A stretch of 64,000 nucleotides of DNA. Source: Bufo bufo. Lineage: Eukaryota > Chordata > Amphibia > Anura > Bufonidae. Positions 9,165-19,619 of this stretch are shown here, piece after piece. The stretch lies in assembly GCF_905171765.1 (NCBI RefSeq), contig NC_053392.1:344798995-344862994 (forward strand). The letters are read 5' to 3'. Under the pieces are notes generated by a model that saw only the letters and a program-made list of their open reading frames with translations, did no database searches and was not told the DNA's origin. Numbering within the stretch: position 1 is the first letter of the stretch; every line of letters begins with the position of its first letter. Made by a program: the position numbers and the translations under genes.

Positions 9165-10850
9165 ATTCTATTTAGATTTTTTGGTCGCGGTGTAGTGGTA
9201 TTTCCTAGCTTAGTCAATGCGGTATCCAAAAGAGATTGTGGATAGCCCCTTGCAAGGAATTTCTGTCATGTCATCTAATCTTTCTTTTTTCGTGTCAATA
9301 TTAGACACAATACGGCTAATTCGAGTGTACTGAGATCGGGGTAGGGACTTCTTGTTGTTGTTCTGTTGTAATGGAGGAGACTGTTATGGTCTGTAAGTAT
9401 TTGGTTCAAATCTTGAACAAATTCATGGATGGTAGGTTCGGGGCCCCTCCATATGCAAAAAATATCATCAATAAAGCGAAGCGAAATAATGGAGTATTGG
9501 TGAAACAGGGGATGTGTGTATACGTAATCTTCTTCAAATGCTGTCATGTATGCATTAGCATACTGAGGGGCTACGTTGGACCTCATAGGGGTCCCCCTCT
9601 TTTGACCGTAGTATGTCTCCCCAAACAGGAAGACATTTTTTGTCGATATGATGTTTTGTAATTCTAGACAAAACTCCTGTTGTGTGTCATGAAGGTTGGA
9701 ATGGGTGTGTAGTAATCTTGCTGTTGCCTGTATGCCTTTTTCATGTTCGATCGATGTGTACAAACTGTTCACATCGAGTGTTATTAATGTAGTTAGGTGT
9801 TTTGTCAAGTCCCTGTAACTTTGTGAGGAAATCTGTGGTGTCTAACTAAAATTATTTGGATAACCTGGTTAAGGTTGTGAGGATCTTTTCCATGTAAATT
9901 GCAAGGGGGAGAAGACTGAGTATGTTGATGCTACTGTTGGGTGTCCAGGGGGACAAGACGCCGACGCTGCACTCATTCTCCCTTGTGGCGCCGACGTCCT
10001 GTGTTTAAGGTTGAGCGAGGACATGCTGTGCGCCCTCATCTCCAGGGTGATGCGGAGCGGACGGGAGTCGGCATCACACGCGTTCTCTGCCTGGCCGGCG
10101 CTCTCCGCTCCCATGACAACAGTATTAGGGCTGGCCACTCGGTGCTCGGCTTGAGGCAGGCTGTTGCGTCATGTGATGCGGTCCATGTCACATGGCTCCT
10201 TGCCTCCAGTATTTAAACAGGCAGCCTGCTGGCCACAGGTTGCAGGTGAATTCACTCCTTACCTGGTGTGTCCTCAGGCTTGGTAAGGTTTTGCATCTTG
10301 GCTCCCTGGTGTTTCCTCTCCTTATCCTCAATTGTGGTTTTCACTGGTTGTGATCTTTGGTTTGTATTCTGACCTTCCCTCATTTGCTCCTCTGGTTCGT
10401 ATTTGATATCCGGGTATTGACTCTGCTGTTTTGACTTCTCTGCGTTTTCTCCTCAGCGTGTTTGTCTCTCTTGGTTTGACTTCTGGCTTGTATCACTTTG
10501 TCTACCTATATCCGTATTGACTGTGACTGTCAGTGTTGTCCGTACCTCCCTCAATTACGCAGGTAAGGGACCGCGGTCTAGTTGCGCCCGTTACCTAGGA
10601 CGGGAGGTGCAAGCAGGTAGGGACAGAGGCGTGGGTGGCAGTCAGTGCACTTTCCCTTTTCCCGTCTTGTGACATTAAGTATTTTGTGTATTTTGGGTAA
10701 CGTGTAAAAAACCGTGTTCATGGGGTCCTGTTTGGTGAGAAATGTGGCTGTTTTGGAGTCAATGACACCTAGGCTTGTATAGGCCGTTAATGTGTGGGAT
10801 ATTAGTCCCTGTATGTGTCTAGTGGGATCATTTGGTGGGATTTCATATGT
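9165..10850 (-). pseudogene. Penelope-like element 1, reverse transcriptase (interrupted)
   Basis: On the minus strand, 10845-10679 encodes the conserved entry of a Penelope-type RT, ending VFYTLPKIHKIL. After an inserted LTR-like block (9953-10674) the protein resumes with PPGHPTVASTYS (near 9950-9915). It then continues through LDTTDFLTKLQG, TLDVNSLYTSIEH, GTPM, the polymerase motif RFIDDIFCIWRGP (9275-9808 frame) and LARGYPQSLLDTALTKLG (near 9200). These motifs, in this order, define PLE RTs rather than LINE RTs. Stops and frameshifts occur (for example before the LDTTDF block). The C-terminal GIY-YIG endonuclease is absent, the element ending near 9165 close to the Tc1 A copy. Confidence 0.85.
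9953..10674 (+). mobile_element. Solo-LTR-like insertion in Penelope element 1 (about 722 bp)
   Basis: The block separates two halves of the PLE reading frame, KIHKIL on one side and PPGHPTVAST on the other. Its ends are inverted: acaagacg at the left and cgtcttgtgaca at the right. This suits the TGTCA...TGACA pattern of other LTRs in the window with the first four bases lost. A TATA-like tatttaaa lies at 10210-10217. The sequence downstream is rich in short CT/TG runs, and its end (gggacagaggcgtgggtgg) resembles the LTR at 46480-47028. I could not find a clean target duplication, so the left border is approximate. Confidence 0.55.
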
Positions 10851-12050
10851 TTGTGTGAATTTTGCATGAATAAAATTACCAAAATCGCAAGCAAATATCC
10901 TGTGTGCCGCAATTTACATATTATTGATTACGACTGTTCAGTCCTTGCAGGCACCAGCAACTACAGTGGGCGGCACTCTATTTCCTTACTAGTATTTTTC
11001 CAGTACAACCCCACAAAGAATTTATTTTCCTTTTTTTCCAATACAAGCTATGGTCAAATAAACAGTGCCATTAGCCACATAGCCCCTTATATGGCTATGT
11101 GAACAGAAAACAAACAAAAAAAATTGTGGCTCTAGGAATACAGGGAAGGAAAAATTAAAATGAACAATAGGCTGTGTCCCGAAAGGTTTAAGATGATAAG
11201 ACTCATATATTGCTGAAAACTGATTTACTGGCTGTCTGGAATCATCGAGAGAAACCAGTTTTAAGGAACTTGCTGAATTCAAGAATGTTTGCTATAAGAA
11301 TGCAATGTCTAGACCAGCTTTATGCATAAAAGAGAGGTTGGGTCATTTAGGTCTCATACACACAATATTATACTTTAGTCACCCAAGCCTGCTACCAGCC
11401 AAACCTATACCTTAATGTGCTTCTATTTTTATGTTCCATTAAAAGCCATATTATGGAGGTATCCATGTCAGAGGTAAAAGCAGATGGAACGGTGCACTCC
11501 AACAAAGTTCAAAGTAAAAGTTTCATTGCAAGTATGGTAGGCCATAGTAGCACATTTAGGCCAGGCAGGCTGCTCACAGTACTATGAGCAACATGCAGCT
11601 TGCCATTGTCCAATTGAAAAATGTCTCTTGGTACATTTTGCTGAAGAGGATAGACCTCCATTCCAGACTCTATTGCTGTTTTGCTGTGCACCATGATAGC
11701 TTTTAAGAGCAGTGCCATGTGGTCAATGGAACACCTGTAGCTGGATGTCTGGCTCGTGGGCCAATGTCAGGCAAATGCCTTCTGATGGTTTGTTTAGACG
11801 CCGCTTGCTGCCCTAGACTTGGGATCCAGAAAAAAATGGCCACAGGGAGAGAAAGGCGCTCATAGGCTGAGTATGTCAAATAAACCGTGTCCTCCAGAGA
11901 AAGGCGGGTTTAATTAAGCTCACCTGTTTGGGTTGCACCAATATTGGGCGCAACCACAATGAAGGCCAACTGGGAAAAGTAGCTGGTTAGTGCTGCCGAT
12001 TGAGTCCGAAATCTCCTTAGGCGGGTGCCAGACCGCCAGCCGAGTGAGCA
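10851..12050. other. Unassigned DNA between the Penelope sequences
   Basis: This may be upstream or untranslated sequence of Penelope element 1 in part, but I cannot match it to PLE motifs. A palindromic tagcca-catagc stretch lies near 11070-11100. The 11509-11718 minus frame has no recognisable family. I see no RNA gene. Confidence 0.4.
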
Positions 12051-12290
12051 ATAGTACTGAAGCTCCACTGGACCATGAAAGTCAAGTGGGCTTATGGACA
12101 TGAGGCGCAGGATCACAACCAGGTGTTGAATGTCAAGATATTTATTAGAAGACAACGCGTTTCGGGGTTCAGCGGACCCCTTTTTCAAGTCTAAAAGAAG
12201 GTAGAAACTAGAGTAACATGCTAATAGAAAATAATAAATAATAATATAAGTATTCACTAGTAATTATATAAAAGATATATAATGTAAAAA
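12051..12290 (-). repeat. Penelope-type terminal repeat, minus orientation
   Basis: About 225 bp here match, in reverse complement, the segment at 17575-17797. Shared landmarks, read on the minus strand, are ataattactagtgaatac, attagcatgttactctag, the hammerhead-like block, atatcttgacattcaacacc and ggtccagtggagcttcagta. PLEs carry such terminal repeats (pLTRs), often with hammerhead motifs. This copy could be the upstream end of minus-strand element 1. It could also be an inverted terminal repeat of plus-strand element 2, whose N-terminal region lies just beyond the chimeric Tc1 insertion. Confidence 0.65.
12150..12192 (-). ncRNA. Hammerhead-ribozyme-like motif in Penelope terminal repeat
   Basis: On the minus strand the order is helix I strand AGAC (12192-12189), core TTGAAAA (12188-12182), one extra A, and stem II GGGGT...ACCCC with a 7-nt loop. 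Then come GAAA, a very short stem III in ACGCGTT, and GTCT (12153-12150), which pairs with AGAC. This is the small, short-stem-III hammerhead layout known from PLEs. The expected core CUGANGA is here UUGAAAA, so C3 is U and G8 is A. Those two bases pair in hammerhead structures, so the change keeps a possible U-A pair. Activity is uncertain. Confidence 0.55.
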
Positions 12291-12329
12291 ATATAATTTA
12301 AAAATAGGCGCAAATATATATTAAATATA

Positions 12330-12895
12330 TACAGTACAGACCAAAAGTTTGGACACACCTTCTCATTCAAAGAGTTTTCTTTATTTTCATGACTATAAAG
12401 GCATCAAAACTATGAATTAACACATGTGGAATTATATACATAACAAACAAGTGTGAAACAACTGAAAATATGTCATATTCTAGGTTCTTCAAAGTAGCCA
12501 CCTTTTGCTTTGATTACTGCTTTGCACACTCTTGGCATTCTCTTGATGAGCTTCAAGAGGTAGTCCCCTGAAATGGTTTTCACTTCACAGGTGTGCCCTG
12601 TCAGGTTTAATAAGTGGGATTTCTTGCCTTATAAATGGGGTTGGGACCATCAGTTGCGTTGAGGAGAAGTCAGGTGCAGAGGTCCTGAAAAAGAAGGGCC
12701 AACACTGCAAATACTGACTCTTTGCATAAATGTCATGCAATTGTCGATAAAAGCCTTTGAAACGTATGAAGTGCGTGTAATTATATTTCACTACATCACA
12801 GAAACAACTGAAACAAAGATCTAAAAGCAGTTTAGCAGCAAACTTTGTAAAAACGAATATTTTTGTCATTCTCAAAACTTTTGGCCACAACTGTA
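12330..12895. mobile_element. Chimeric Tc1 element: left end of family B, right end of family A
   Basis: From 12332 the sequence is the family B left terminal repeat and 5-prime region (cagtacagaccaaaagttt through gcgttgaggagaagtcaggtg), as in 29013 and 62688. At about 12675-12677 it switches to family A from gcagaggtcctgaaaaag to the end at 12893 (ttttggccacaactg), matching about 8909-9126. The junction shows only 1-2 bp of microhomology. TA lies on both outer sides (12330-12331 and 12894-12895). It keeps the last codons of the A transposase (VLKKKGQHCKY equivalent) but no DDE domain, so it could move only in trans, if at all. Confidence 0.85.
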
Positions 12896-12896
12896 G

Positions 12897-15800
12897 AAGA
12901 GGTCGGAGAGGGGGAACTACTAAGCGATCTAACAGAAGAACAGAGACAGATGAAGAAGTCCCCACAGGATCTCCACAACCTCAAAAGAAACAAGACGACA
13001 AAACAGTGAAGATCTTTAACCTTTCTGGCCTTAGCCTGACTTCAGCCCAAACATTGGTACTTCAGAGGAGCATATCTCTGTCCAGTGGAAAAATTCAATG
13101 AGTTCGAACTTTTTGTCGACCTCAACACCTTTATTCGAAATATTACACTACTGCGGCATTTTGCCAGAAACACAAACGATTTATTCTAGATGCGATCCGG
13201 TTCATCCTAACCCACAACATATTTTCGTTTGATATAAAATATACAGGCAGTGCAAGGGAACCGCGATGGGGACGTGTTTCGCACAGAGTTTTGCAAATTT
13301 TTATATGGGCCGATTTGAAGAGGAATTCATTTTTAATGAACACCGTTGGAAGAATAGGATTGTCTTCTATAAACAGTATATCGATGACCTGATCCTAATT
13401 TGGAAAGGTAGTCAAGAAGAGGCCCAGGCCTTCGTTTCCTATCTTAATGACAACACTTGGAACATCACTCTCACAGCAAATTGCTCAAGCATTTTGATTG
13501 AATATTTGGACCTAGTCCTATACTCTGAAAACAAAACAGTTATGACCAAGACTTTTTTCAAAAAAGTCGATGGTAATAGCTTTTTGGACTATAAAAGCGC
13601 ACACCATAAAAATGGAGAGACAATATACTGTTTAGTCAATTCAAACGGATACGAAGGAATTGCTTGAAGACTAATGATTTTATTGCACACAGCCAGATTT
13701 TACATAGTACATAACATAGTACATAAGGCCGAAAAAAGACATTTGTCCATCCAGTTCGGTCTGTCATCCTGCAAGTCGATCCAGAGGAAAGCAAAAAAAA
13801 AAACTGTGAGGTAGAAGCCAATTTTCCTCACTTTAGGGGAATAAAACATTCCTTCCCGACTCCAATCAGAATAACTCCCTGGATCAACAACCCCTCTCTA
13901 GTAGCTATAGCCTGTAATATTATTACACTCCAGAAATACATCCAGGCCCCTCTTGAATTCCTTTATTGTACTCACCATCACCACCTCCTCAGGCAGAGAG
14001 TTCCATAGTCTCACTGCTCTTACCGTAAACAATCCTTTTCTATGTTTGTGTACAAACCTTCTTTCCTCCAGACGCAGAGGATGTCCCCTCGTCACAGTCA
14101 CAGTCCTGGGGATAAATAGATGATGGGATAGATCTCTGTACTGACCCCTGATATATTTATACATAGTAATTAGATCTCCCCTCAGTCGTCTTTTTTCTAA
14201 CGTGAATAACCCTAATTATGATAATCTTTCAGGGTACTGTAGTTGCCCCATTCCAGTTATTACTTTAGTTGCCCTCCTCTGGACCCTCTCCAGCTCTGCT
14301 ATGTCTGCCTTGTTCACTGGAGCCCAGAACTGTACAGAGTACTCCATGTGTGGTCTGACTAATGATTTGTAAAGTAGTCGGAATATGTTCTCATCACGGG
14401 CATCTATGCCCCTTTTGATGCAACCCATTATCTTATTGGCCTTGGCAGCAGCTGCCTGACACTGGTTTTTGCAGCTTAGTTTGCTGTCTATTAAAATTCC
14501 TAGATCCTTTTCCGTGTCAGTGTTACCGAGTGTTTTACCATTTAGTATGTACGGGTGACTTGCATTATTCATTCCCATGTGCATAACTTTACATTTGTCA
14601 GTGTTAAACCTCATCTGCCCAAGCCTGCAATCTATCCAGATCCCTCTGTAGTAGTATACTGTCCTCTTCAGTGTTAATTACTTTTCACAGTTTAGTGTCA
14701 TCTGCGAAAATTGATATTTTACTATGCAAGCCTTCTACGAGATCATTAATAAATATATTGAAGAGAATAGGGCCCAATACTGACCCCTGAGGTACTCCAC
14801 TAGTGACAGTGTCCCAATCTGAGTGTGTACCGTTAATAACCACCCTCTGTTTTCTATCACTCAGCCAGTTACTTACCCACATACAGACGTTTTCTCCCAG
14901 TCCGAGCATTCTCATTTTATATACTAACCTTTTGTGTGGTATAGTGTCAAATGCTTTGGAGAAGTCCAGATATACAACATCCATTGATTCGCCGCTGTCA
15001 AGTCTAGAACTTACCTCCTCATAGAAACTATTAAATTAGTTTGACATGACCGATCCCTCAAGAAGCCATGCTGATATGGCGTTATTTGCTTATTTCCGTT
15101 AAGATGCTCTAACATAGCATCTCTCAGAAAACCTTCAAACAGTTTACCCACAACAGATGTTAAACTTACCGGCCTATAGTTTCCAGGCTCTGTTTTTGGA
15201 CCCTTTTTGAATATTGGCACCACATTTGCCATGCGCCAATCCTGTGGGACATTCAGATTTTTAAATAAGAGATATCCCAGAAAGATCATTGATGGTGCTT
15301 TTATGCGAGCAAATAGCCATAGCTAAGAAGAATCTTTAGTGACGAAAGATAAGCTAAAGAAAACTGTAGATCCGAAGAAATATAAGTCTGCTTTTATTAC
15401 TATGTACAACTCCAATCATGAGGTTTTAAGGAACATTTTAACCAAATACTGGCACATTTTAACTAGTGATCCCTTTCTCAAAGAGTCCATTCCTTCCAGG
15501 CCGCGTATCACATTCAGGAGGGCGAGAACTCTAAAAAATGTATTAGCCCCAAGCAAACTGAAAAGAAAGAAGAAATCCACCACCACAACTGCAGCTAATT
15601 GGATTCCTGATCCTGTGGGAAGTTTGAAATGCAGCCATACGCAGTGTAAATGCTGCACCAATATCTCCCATCGCATGAAAATGTCACAGGTGAAGAATTC
15701 CCCATAAAAGATTTTGTGAACTGCTCCTCGTCATATGTGGTGTACCTTCTAGAATGTGATTGCGGACTGCAATACGCTGGCAAAACGATCCAGGCCTTGA

Positions 15801-16048
15801 GGGAACGCTTGAACAAACACCGTTGGACTATTATACGGGGATACCCAAAACATAGTGTATCGCAACATTTTTCCGCTTTCCACAATAAAGATCCCACTAG
15901 GATGTCTATTACACCTATTGAATATATCTCTAATAGTTGTTCAGATAGATTCAGAACACTCCAACGGAGAGAAATGTTCTGGATCTTTAAATTACAAACA
16001 CTTGAACCTTACTGTCTGAACGAGAGCCTGGAAAGCAAGTGTTTTTGA
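12897..16048 (+). pseudogene. Penelope-like element 2, RT plus GIY-YIG endonuclease, split by a LINE
   Basis: Plus-strand PLE domains appear in order. 12990-13160 reads IFNLSGLSLTSAQ and NEFELFVDLNTFIRN. After a deletion, 13230-13667 has CKGTAMGTCFAQSFANFYMG, YIDDLILIW (polymerase site), ILIEYLDLVLYS and QFKRIRRNC. Beyond the LINE (13702-15290), 15290-15707 has AFMRANSHS and the Cys motif CSHTQCKCC that precedes the endonuclease. Finally 15715-16048 has YVVYLLECDCGLQYAGKT, the GIY-YIG-type nuclease core, then HSVSQHF and RREMFWIFKLQTL. Frameshifts lie near 13630 and 15690. Part of the RT is deleted after FIRNITLLRHFA, so it is inactive. Confidence 0.88.
13702..15290 (-). pseudogene. 5-prime-truncated CR1/Rex-type LINE inserted in Penelope element 2
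   Basis: Minus-strand fragments form a non-LTR RT. These are VPQDWRMANVVPIFKKG and NYRPVSLTSVVGKLFE (15289-15011), [38 protein letters not shown] and FADDTKL (14984-14685), and the thumb region DLGILIDSKLSCKNQCQ (14614-14216). The C-terminal block is RGHPLRLEERRF, RAVRLWNSLPEEVV (14164-13898). Motif order suits the CR1/Rex-Babar group. The endonuclease domain is missing, as expected for 5-prime truncation in LINE integration. Frameshifts occur near 15010 and 14690. The 3-prime end on the left carries an acatagtacataa reiteration instead of poly(A). About 40 bp of PLE coding sequence seems lost at the target. Confidence 0.88.
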
Positions 16049-17574
16049 CTAATGCACTGAGCGGATCACCTTTATACTATCCAGGCCTCTCTGCTTGGCC
16101 AATTCCTGCATTCCATTACCATCACTGCTCTACTAGCATTATGCAGTTTTGCCATTCAGTCACCCACTCATTCATAAAACTTTGCATCTGAACTTCATTT
16201 CACACTCACAATAAATCTTATTTCTCACGCCTAGCCCCCCCTTTTTCCATCATTACTCTTGATCTTTTGTTATTATTATAATTTTTTTGTTTCATTTCAT
16301 TATTATTATTATCCTTTATTTCATTAATTTATTTATTTTTTCATCCATTATACATTTTTGCATCTACTATACATCATCTCATGGTTCACTTATATACACA
16401 CTCCCTCCACTCCCCCTTTATTCAATGCCTTATGTATTATGTTCGTTCCATCTCATTTTCACATATTCAGACATCCATTAATTCCCCTCTTGTGAGGACT
16501 ATATAGTATTTTTCATTCATTCCGTGCCCATTCATATATGCCAATATCTATGTGATCTTCATATTGCAGCTTCTATTTCCCTGGTTCAACTATTAGCTGT
16601 ACCGCTCCATTCAGCGAGCGCCACAGCCAGCTTCCGACTAGCTCCACCCGGCCAGTGACGCTGTTCACTCAGTGTTCCTGGGTCCTGCCCCCACTGCATC
16701 TTTACGCTGCGAGCGCATAGTGATACAGATGCCCCACGCGCCGGCAGTGTACGGCCGTGATCGTGGTACTCCCTCTGCAGCCCCACAGGTAATCGGGTCA
16801 GTCTTCGGCTTCCTTGCATGAACTTCTAATGTTTCTATATACCTACAGTGGTCGGTCCTCTCTTATTTATTTATGTATTTATCACATCCCCTTTTCCAGT
16901 TAGTATTTCCACCTGCATCTCTGAGACATAGGTTTATACATAGATATATAATTTAGCAAACAACTATTTCCGCATTTTTTCTGCATTTATATCAAATATT
17001 TGTATATAATTTTTAACTAAAGTGCATTCTAATTGCTCATCCAACTATTAGTTTTATCTGCTATCCTTTAATAGCAAGAATTAATTTATTTGCATACAAC
17101 TATATCCGCATTTTTTCTGCATTTATATAAAATATTAGTATATAATTTTCAATTAAAGTGCATTTTAATCGCTTATTCAATTATCAGTTTTATCTGCTAT
17201 CCTTCAATAGCAGGAATTAATTTATTTAATCTTTTATTCAGATTTGGATCTGAAAGCTCATTTTAATCATGTATTAATCCATTTATTTATCAATTTAGAT
17301 ATTTAAAGGGATTCTGTCACCAGGTTTCACCCCTGTCAGCTAAACATATGCTGATGTTCAGGGCCTCATCAGGATTCCTAATGTGGGCTTCTAAATGTGA
17401 TCCGTAGCCTTATTTTGCTAAAAATTCCTCTGTGCCGCCTCTCGCTCTCCCTCCTCCCTCCTCCTCCTCCCCCCTCCCCCCTCCTCTTGCTGTAAGATAT
17501 TGCGCGTGCGCACAGGGCTCTGAGAGGCTGGCGCCAGAGTGCAGGTCATACCTGGGTTGAGTGAAGTGCCTACT
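16049..17574. other. Putative 3-prime region of Penelope element 2, with a tandem duplication
   Basis: No coding region. Sequence after the endonuclease is T/A-rich. A GC-rich block at about 16590-16810 and a block at 17310-17560 (gggattctgtcaccagg onward, with a CT-rich run near 17440-17490) interrupt it; the latter resembles short repeats I recall from frogs. At 16958-17222 a unit of about 128 bp occurs twice. It contains ccgcattttttctgcattta and ttttatctgctatcctt. Confidence 0.5.
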
Positions 17575-17800
17575 TTTATATAATTACTAGTGAATACTTA
17601 TATTATTATTATTATTTATTATTTTCTATTAGCATGTTACTCTAGTTTATACCTTCTTTTAGACTTGAAAAAGGGGTCCGCTGAACCCGAAACGCGTTGT
17701 CTTCTAATAAATATCTTGACATTCAACACCTGGTTGTGATCCTGCGCCTCATGTCCATAAGCCCACTTGACTTTCATGGTCCAGTGGAGCTTCAGTACTA
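17575..17800 (+). repeat. Penelope-type terminal repeat, plus orientation
   Basis: This is the plus-strand partner of 12051-12290, running from tatataattactagtgaat through agcttcagtact. It lies 3-prime of the element 2 endonuclease in the same orientation as the gene, where a PLE terminal repeat belongs. It includes an ataataaata-like A/T run before the hammerhead-like block and ctaataaatatc after it. Sequence beyond 17800 diverges from the left copy. Confidence 0.65.
17661..17702 (+). ncRNA. Hammerhead-ribozyme-like motif, second copy
   Basis: Helix I strands are AGAC (17661-17664) and GTCT (17699-17702). Between them lie core TTGAAAA (17665-17671), an extra A, stem II GGGGT (17673-17677) against ACCC (17685-17688), GAAA (17689-17692) and CGCGTT. 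One C of stem II is missing relative to the copy at 12150-12192, which weakens the stem. Both copies share the unusual U at position 3 and A at position 8 of the core. Predicted cleavage would follow T17698. Known PLE hammerheads of this size act as dimers because stem III is so short. Confidence 0.5.
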
Positions 17801-18267
17801 GACTTGGGATGTGATGTCCAATTTCACTTGCAGTACAAAATGGATCACTACACGCCACTCTTCTAATCAGATGATCCGTCTATTCAGAAGTTCCCCTCAA
17901 TGCATTTCTTGAGCGATTGCACTTCACCATTTTTCTACCAATCATCAGGACACACAACATTAAACAATGCTGACATCCTGGCCTACAGTAAGTGCGACTT
18001 GATCTGCCAAAGTGATAAACCAAGGTCTCTCAGTTCAAGGATTCTGTCCCTTTCAGTTTGTGACAAGTAGCGATAACTCATCTCGACCAAAGGAGGCATT
18101 GCATCGCTTTTTATTCTCTATTTAGATAACCGATACTTGAAATCAACATAAACACAGATTGGTTTAACATTAACTATATGCTGAAAAATATTGGTCCACA
18201 TTTGCTACTATAGCTGCACCTGAATTAAAAATTTTACCAATTTTTGCTCCAATTTAGTGCATGTCAG
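17801..18267. other. Unassigned DNA
   Basis: I see no recognisable repeat, coding region or RNA gene in this stretch. Confidence 0.4.
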
Positions 18268-18545
18268 TAAAGGCTAGGTGCACACTTTTGCCTTGATTCT
18301 CTTCTGGTATCGGAACAGAATACCGCAATTGTCAGATCTAGCATATGCCAGATAACGCCGGAGCCCATCAGATCCCATTCACTATATTGTAGGCAGTTGG
18401 ATTCAGGTGCGAGTACCAGCATTTTGCATGCATTTTGTCAGGTGAAACACTGCTTCATGCAGTGGTATTTTGTCCTTTATTTTTGCCAGAATCTGCAATG
18501 GAGGATATTGCCGGAACCTCTGCCATGTGCAAGACGTGCATGTAG

Positions 18546-18550
<5 letters not shown>
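18268..18550. mobile_element. MITE-like repeat with short terminal inverted repeats
   Basis: The left end taaaggctaggtgcac and the right end gtgcatgtagcctta are imperfect inverted repeats. The interior has the ggaacagaataccgcaatt and gccagataacgccgg style that I recall from a common amphibian MITE. It encodes nothing. The right end is followed at once by a TA microsatellite, so the target duplication (possibly TA-based) cannot be read. Confidence 0.55.

Positions 18551-18591
<41 letters not shown>
18548..18591. repeat. (TA)n microsatellite
   Basis: About 20 uninterrupted TA units follow the MITE-like repeat. Likely polymorphic in length. Confidence 0.95.
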
Positions 18592-18593
<2 letters not shown>

Positions 18594-19392
18594 AAAACAA
18601 GCCAAAAAGAAAAATGCACTGTCTCATTCACTGAAGGGGCATGGCTTTGCTGGAAAGAAGTGTGGGTTTATGGGAAAAACCATGGCTTAAATTGAATAAT
18701 TTTGTGACTAGAATTTTGTCCCAAAATTCTGTCACAAAGTAAGGGCTGTATTACACTGCCCAATGTTCAGTCAATGTGAGCTCCAGTGTATGATAATGGA
18801 AGCCCCTACTAGTATATAAATCATATATATATATGATTATTAGTATTTACTATACTCCCACTGTATTCTTTTTGACCCAAGTCAAGTTTATCAAAATTTC
18901 TTTGCAGTGGTGAGCATTGAAAAAAATAAAATAATGCATTTTCTGGAAGTTCAATGTTAATTGAAGATATCAGATTGATAAATTTTAGCCAACCTAAAAG
19001 AATAATGATAGTAGGTTCTAAGTTATACATATGTTGCTTTGTCATTTACCAGAATTAGTTTTTTTCCTTTCTAACAGCACAGAATTGATTAAGTATAATT
19101 ACCCTGTTTGACTTGTGATTCAAAAGAATCTTACTGCAATTCCACATCAATTCGAACATTATTTTATTTAATTGAAAACATATATTGCTCCATAATCAAG
19201 AATTGATAGATAGGAACCTCTATGTCTAGACAAAGTGACTTCATGTTTTCTGTCTGAGGAATATTAGCAAATAGCAATTATACTGGATGTTCATTCCAAT
19301 GATAATGAATTCATAGGCTTCAAGAATCTTGACAGCTAAATGCCTTTGTAAACGGTCAATACATTGACAAAATAAAATCTCTTGGTCATTTA
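18592..19392. other. Unassigned AT-rich DNA
   Basis: No element, coding region or RNA gene recognised. A short atatat-rich patch lies near 18820. Confidence 0.45.
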
Positions 19393-19619
19393 TAGTGTTG
19401 AGCGAAGCGAAGCATTCAAAGCGGAATTCGGTCCGAAGTTTAGGAAAACTTCGAGTCACAATGAATACGAGTTTCCTCATGCTTTATTGTAACTAATCAG
19501 TTTTTCCTAAAATTGCAGCTGCATGTGCTACAAAGTGAAAGCAAGAAGCCCAGGAACGCAAAATCACCCATAATGCCGTGCAGCCAGCCAGTAACAATGA
19601 AGACCGACTATACAATGCA
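19393..19619. mobile_element. End fragment of a hAT-like element
   Basis: It starts tagtgttgagcgaagcgaag, like the outer ends of frog hAT-type repeats (compare the right end at 58469 in reverse). It continues with ggtccgaagtttagg and a block with cacccataatgccgtgcagc, the counterpart of the ccagagttc-gcatggcattgtgggtg region near 44000. It is cut where the larger hAT element begins at 19620. Confidence 0.5.

Noticed and set aside
9180..9275. Separate small gene
   Set aside because: Minus-strand reading LARGYPQSLLDTALTKLG is the normal continuation of the Penelope RT after a frameshift.
18397..18627. Frames with poly-Ile-Tyr
   Set aside because: They read through a TA microsatellite.
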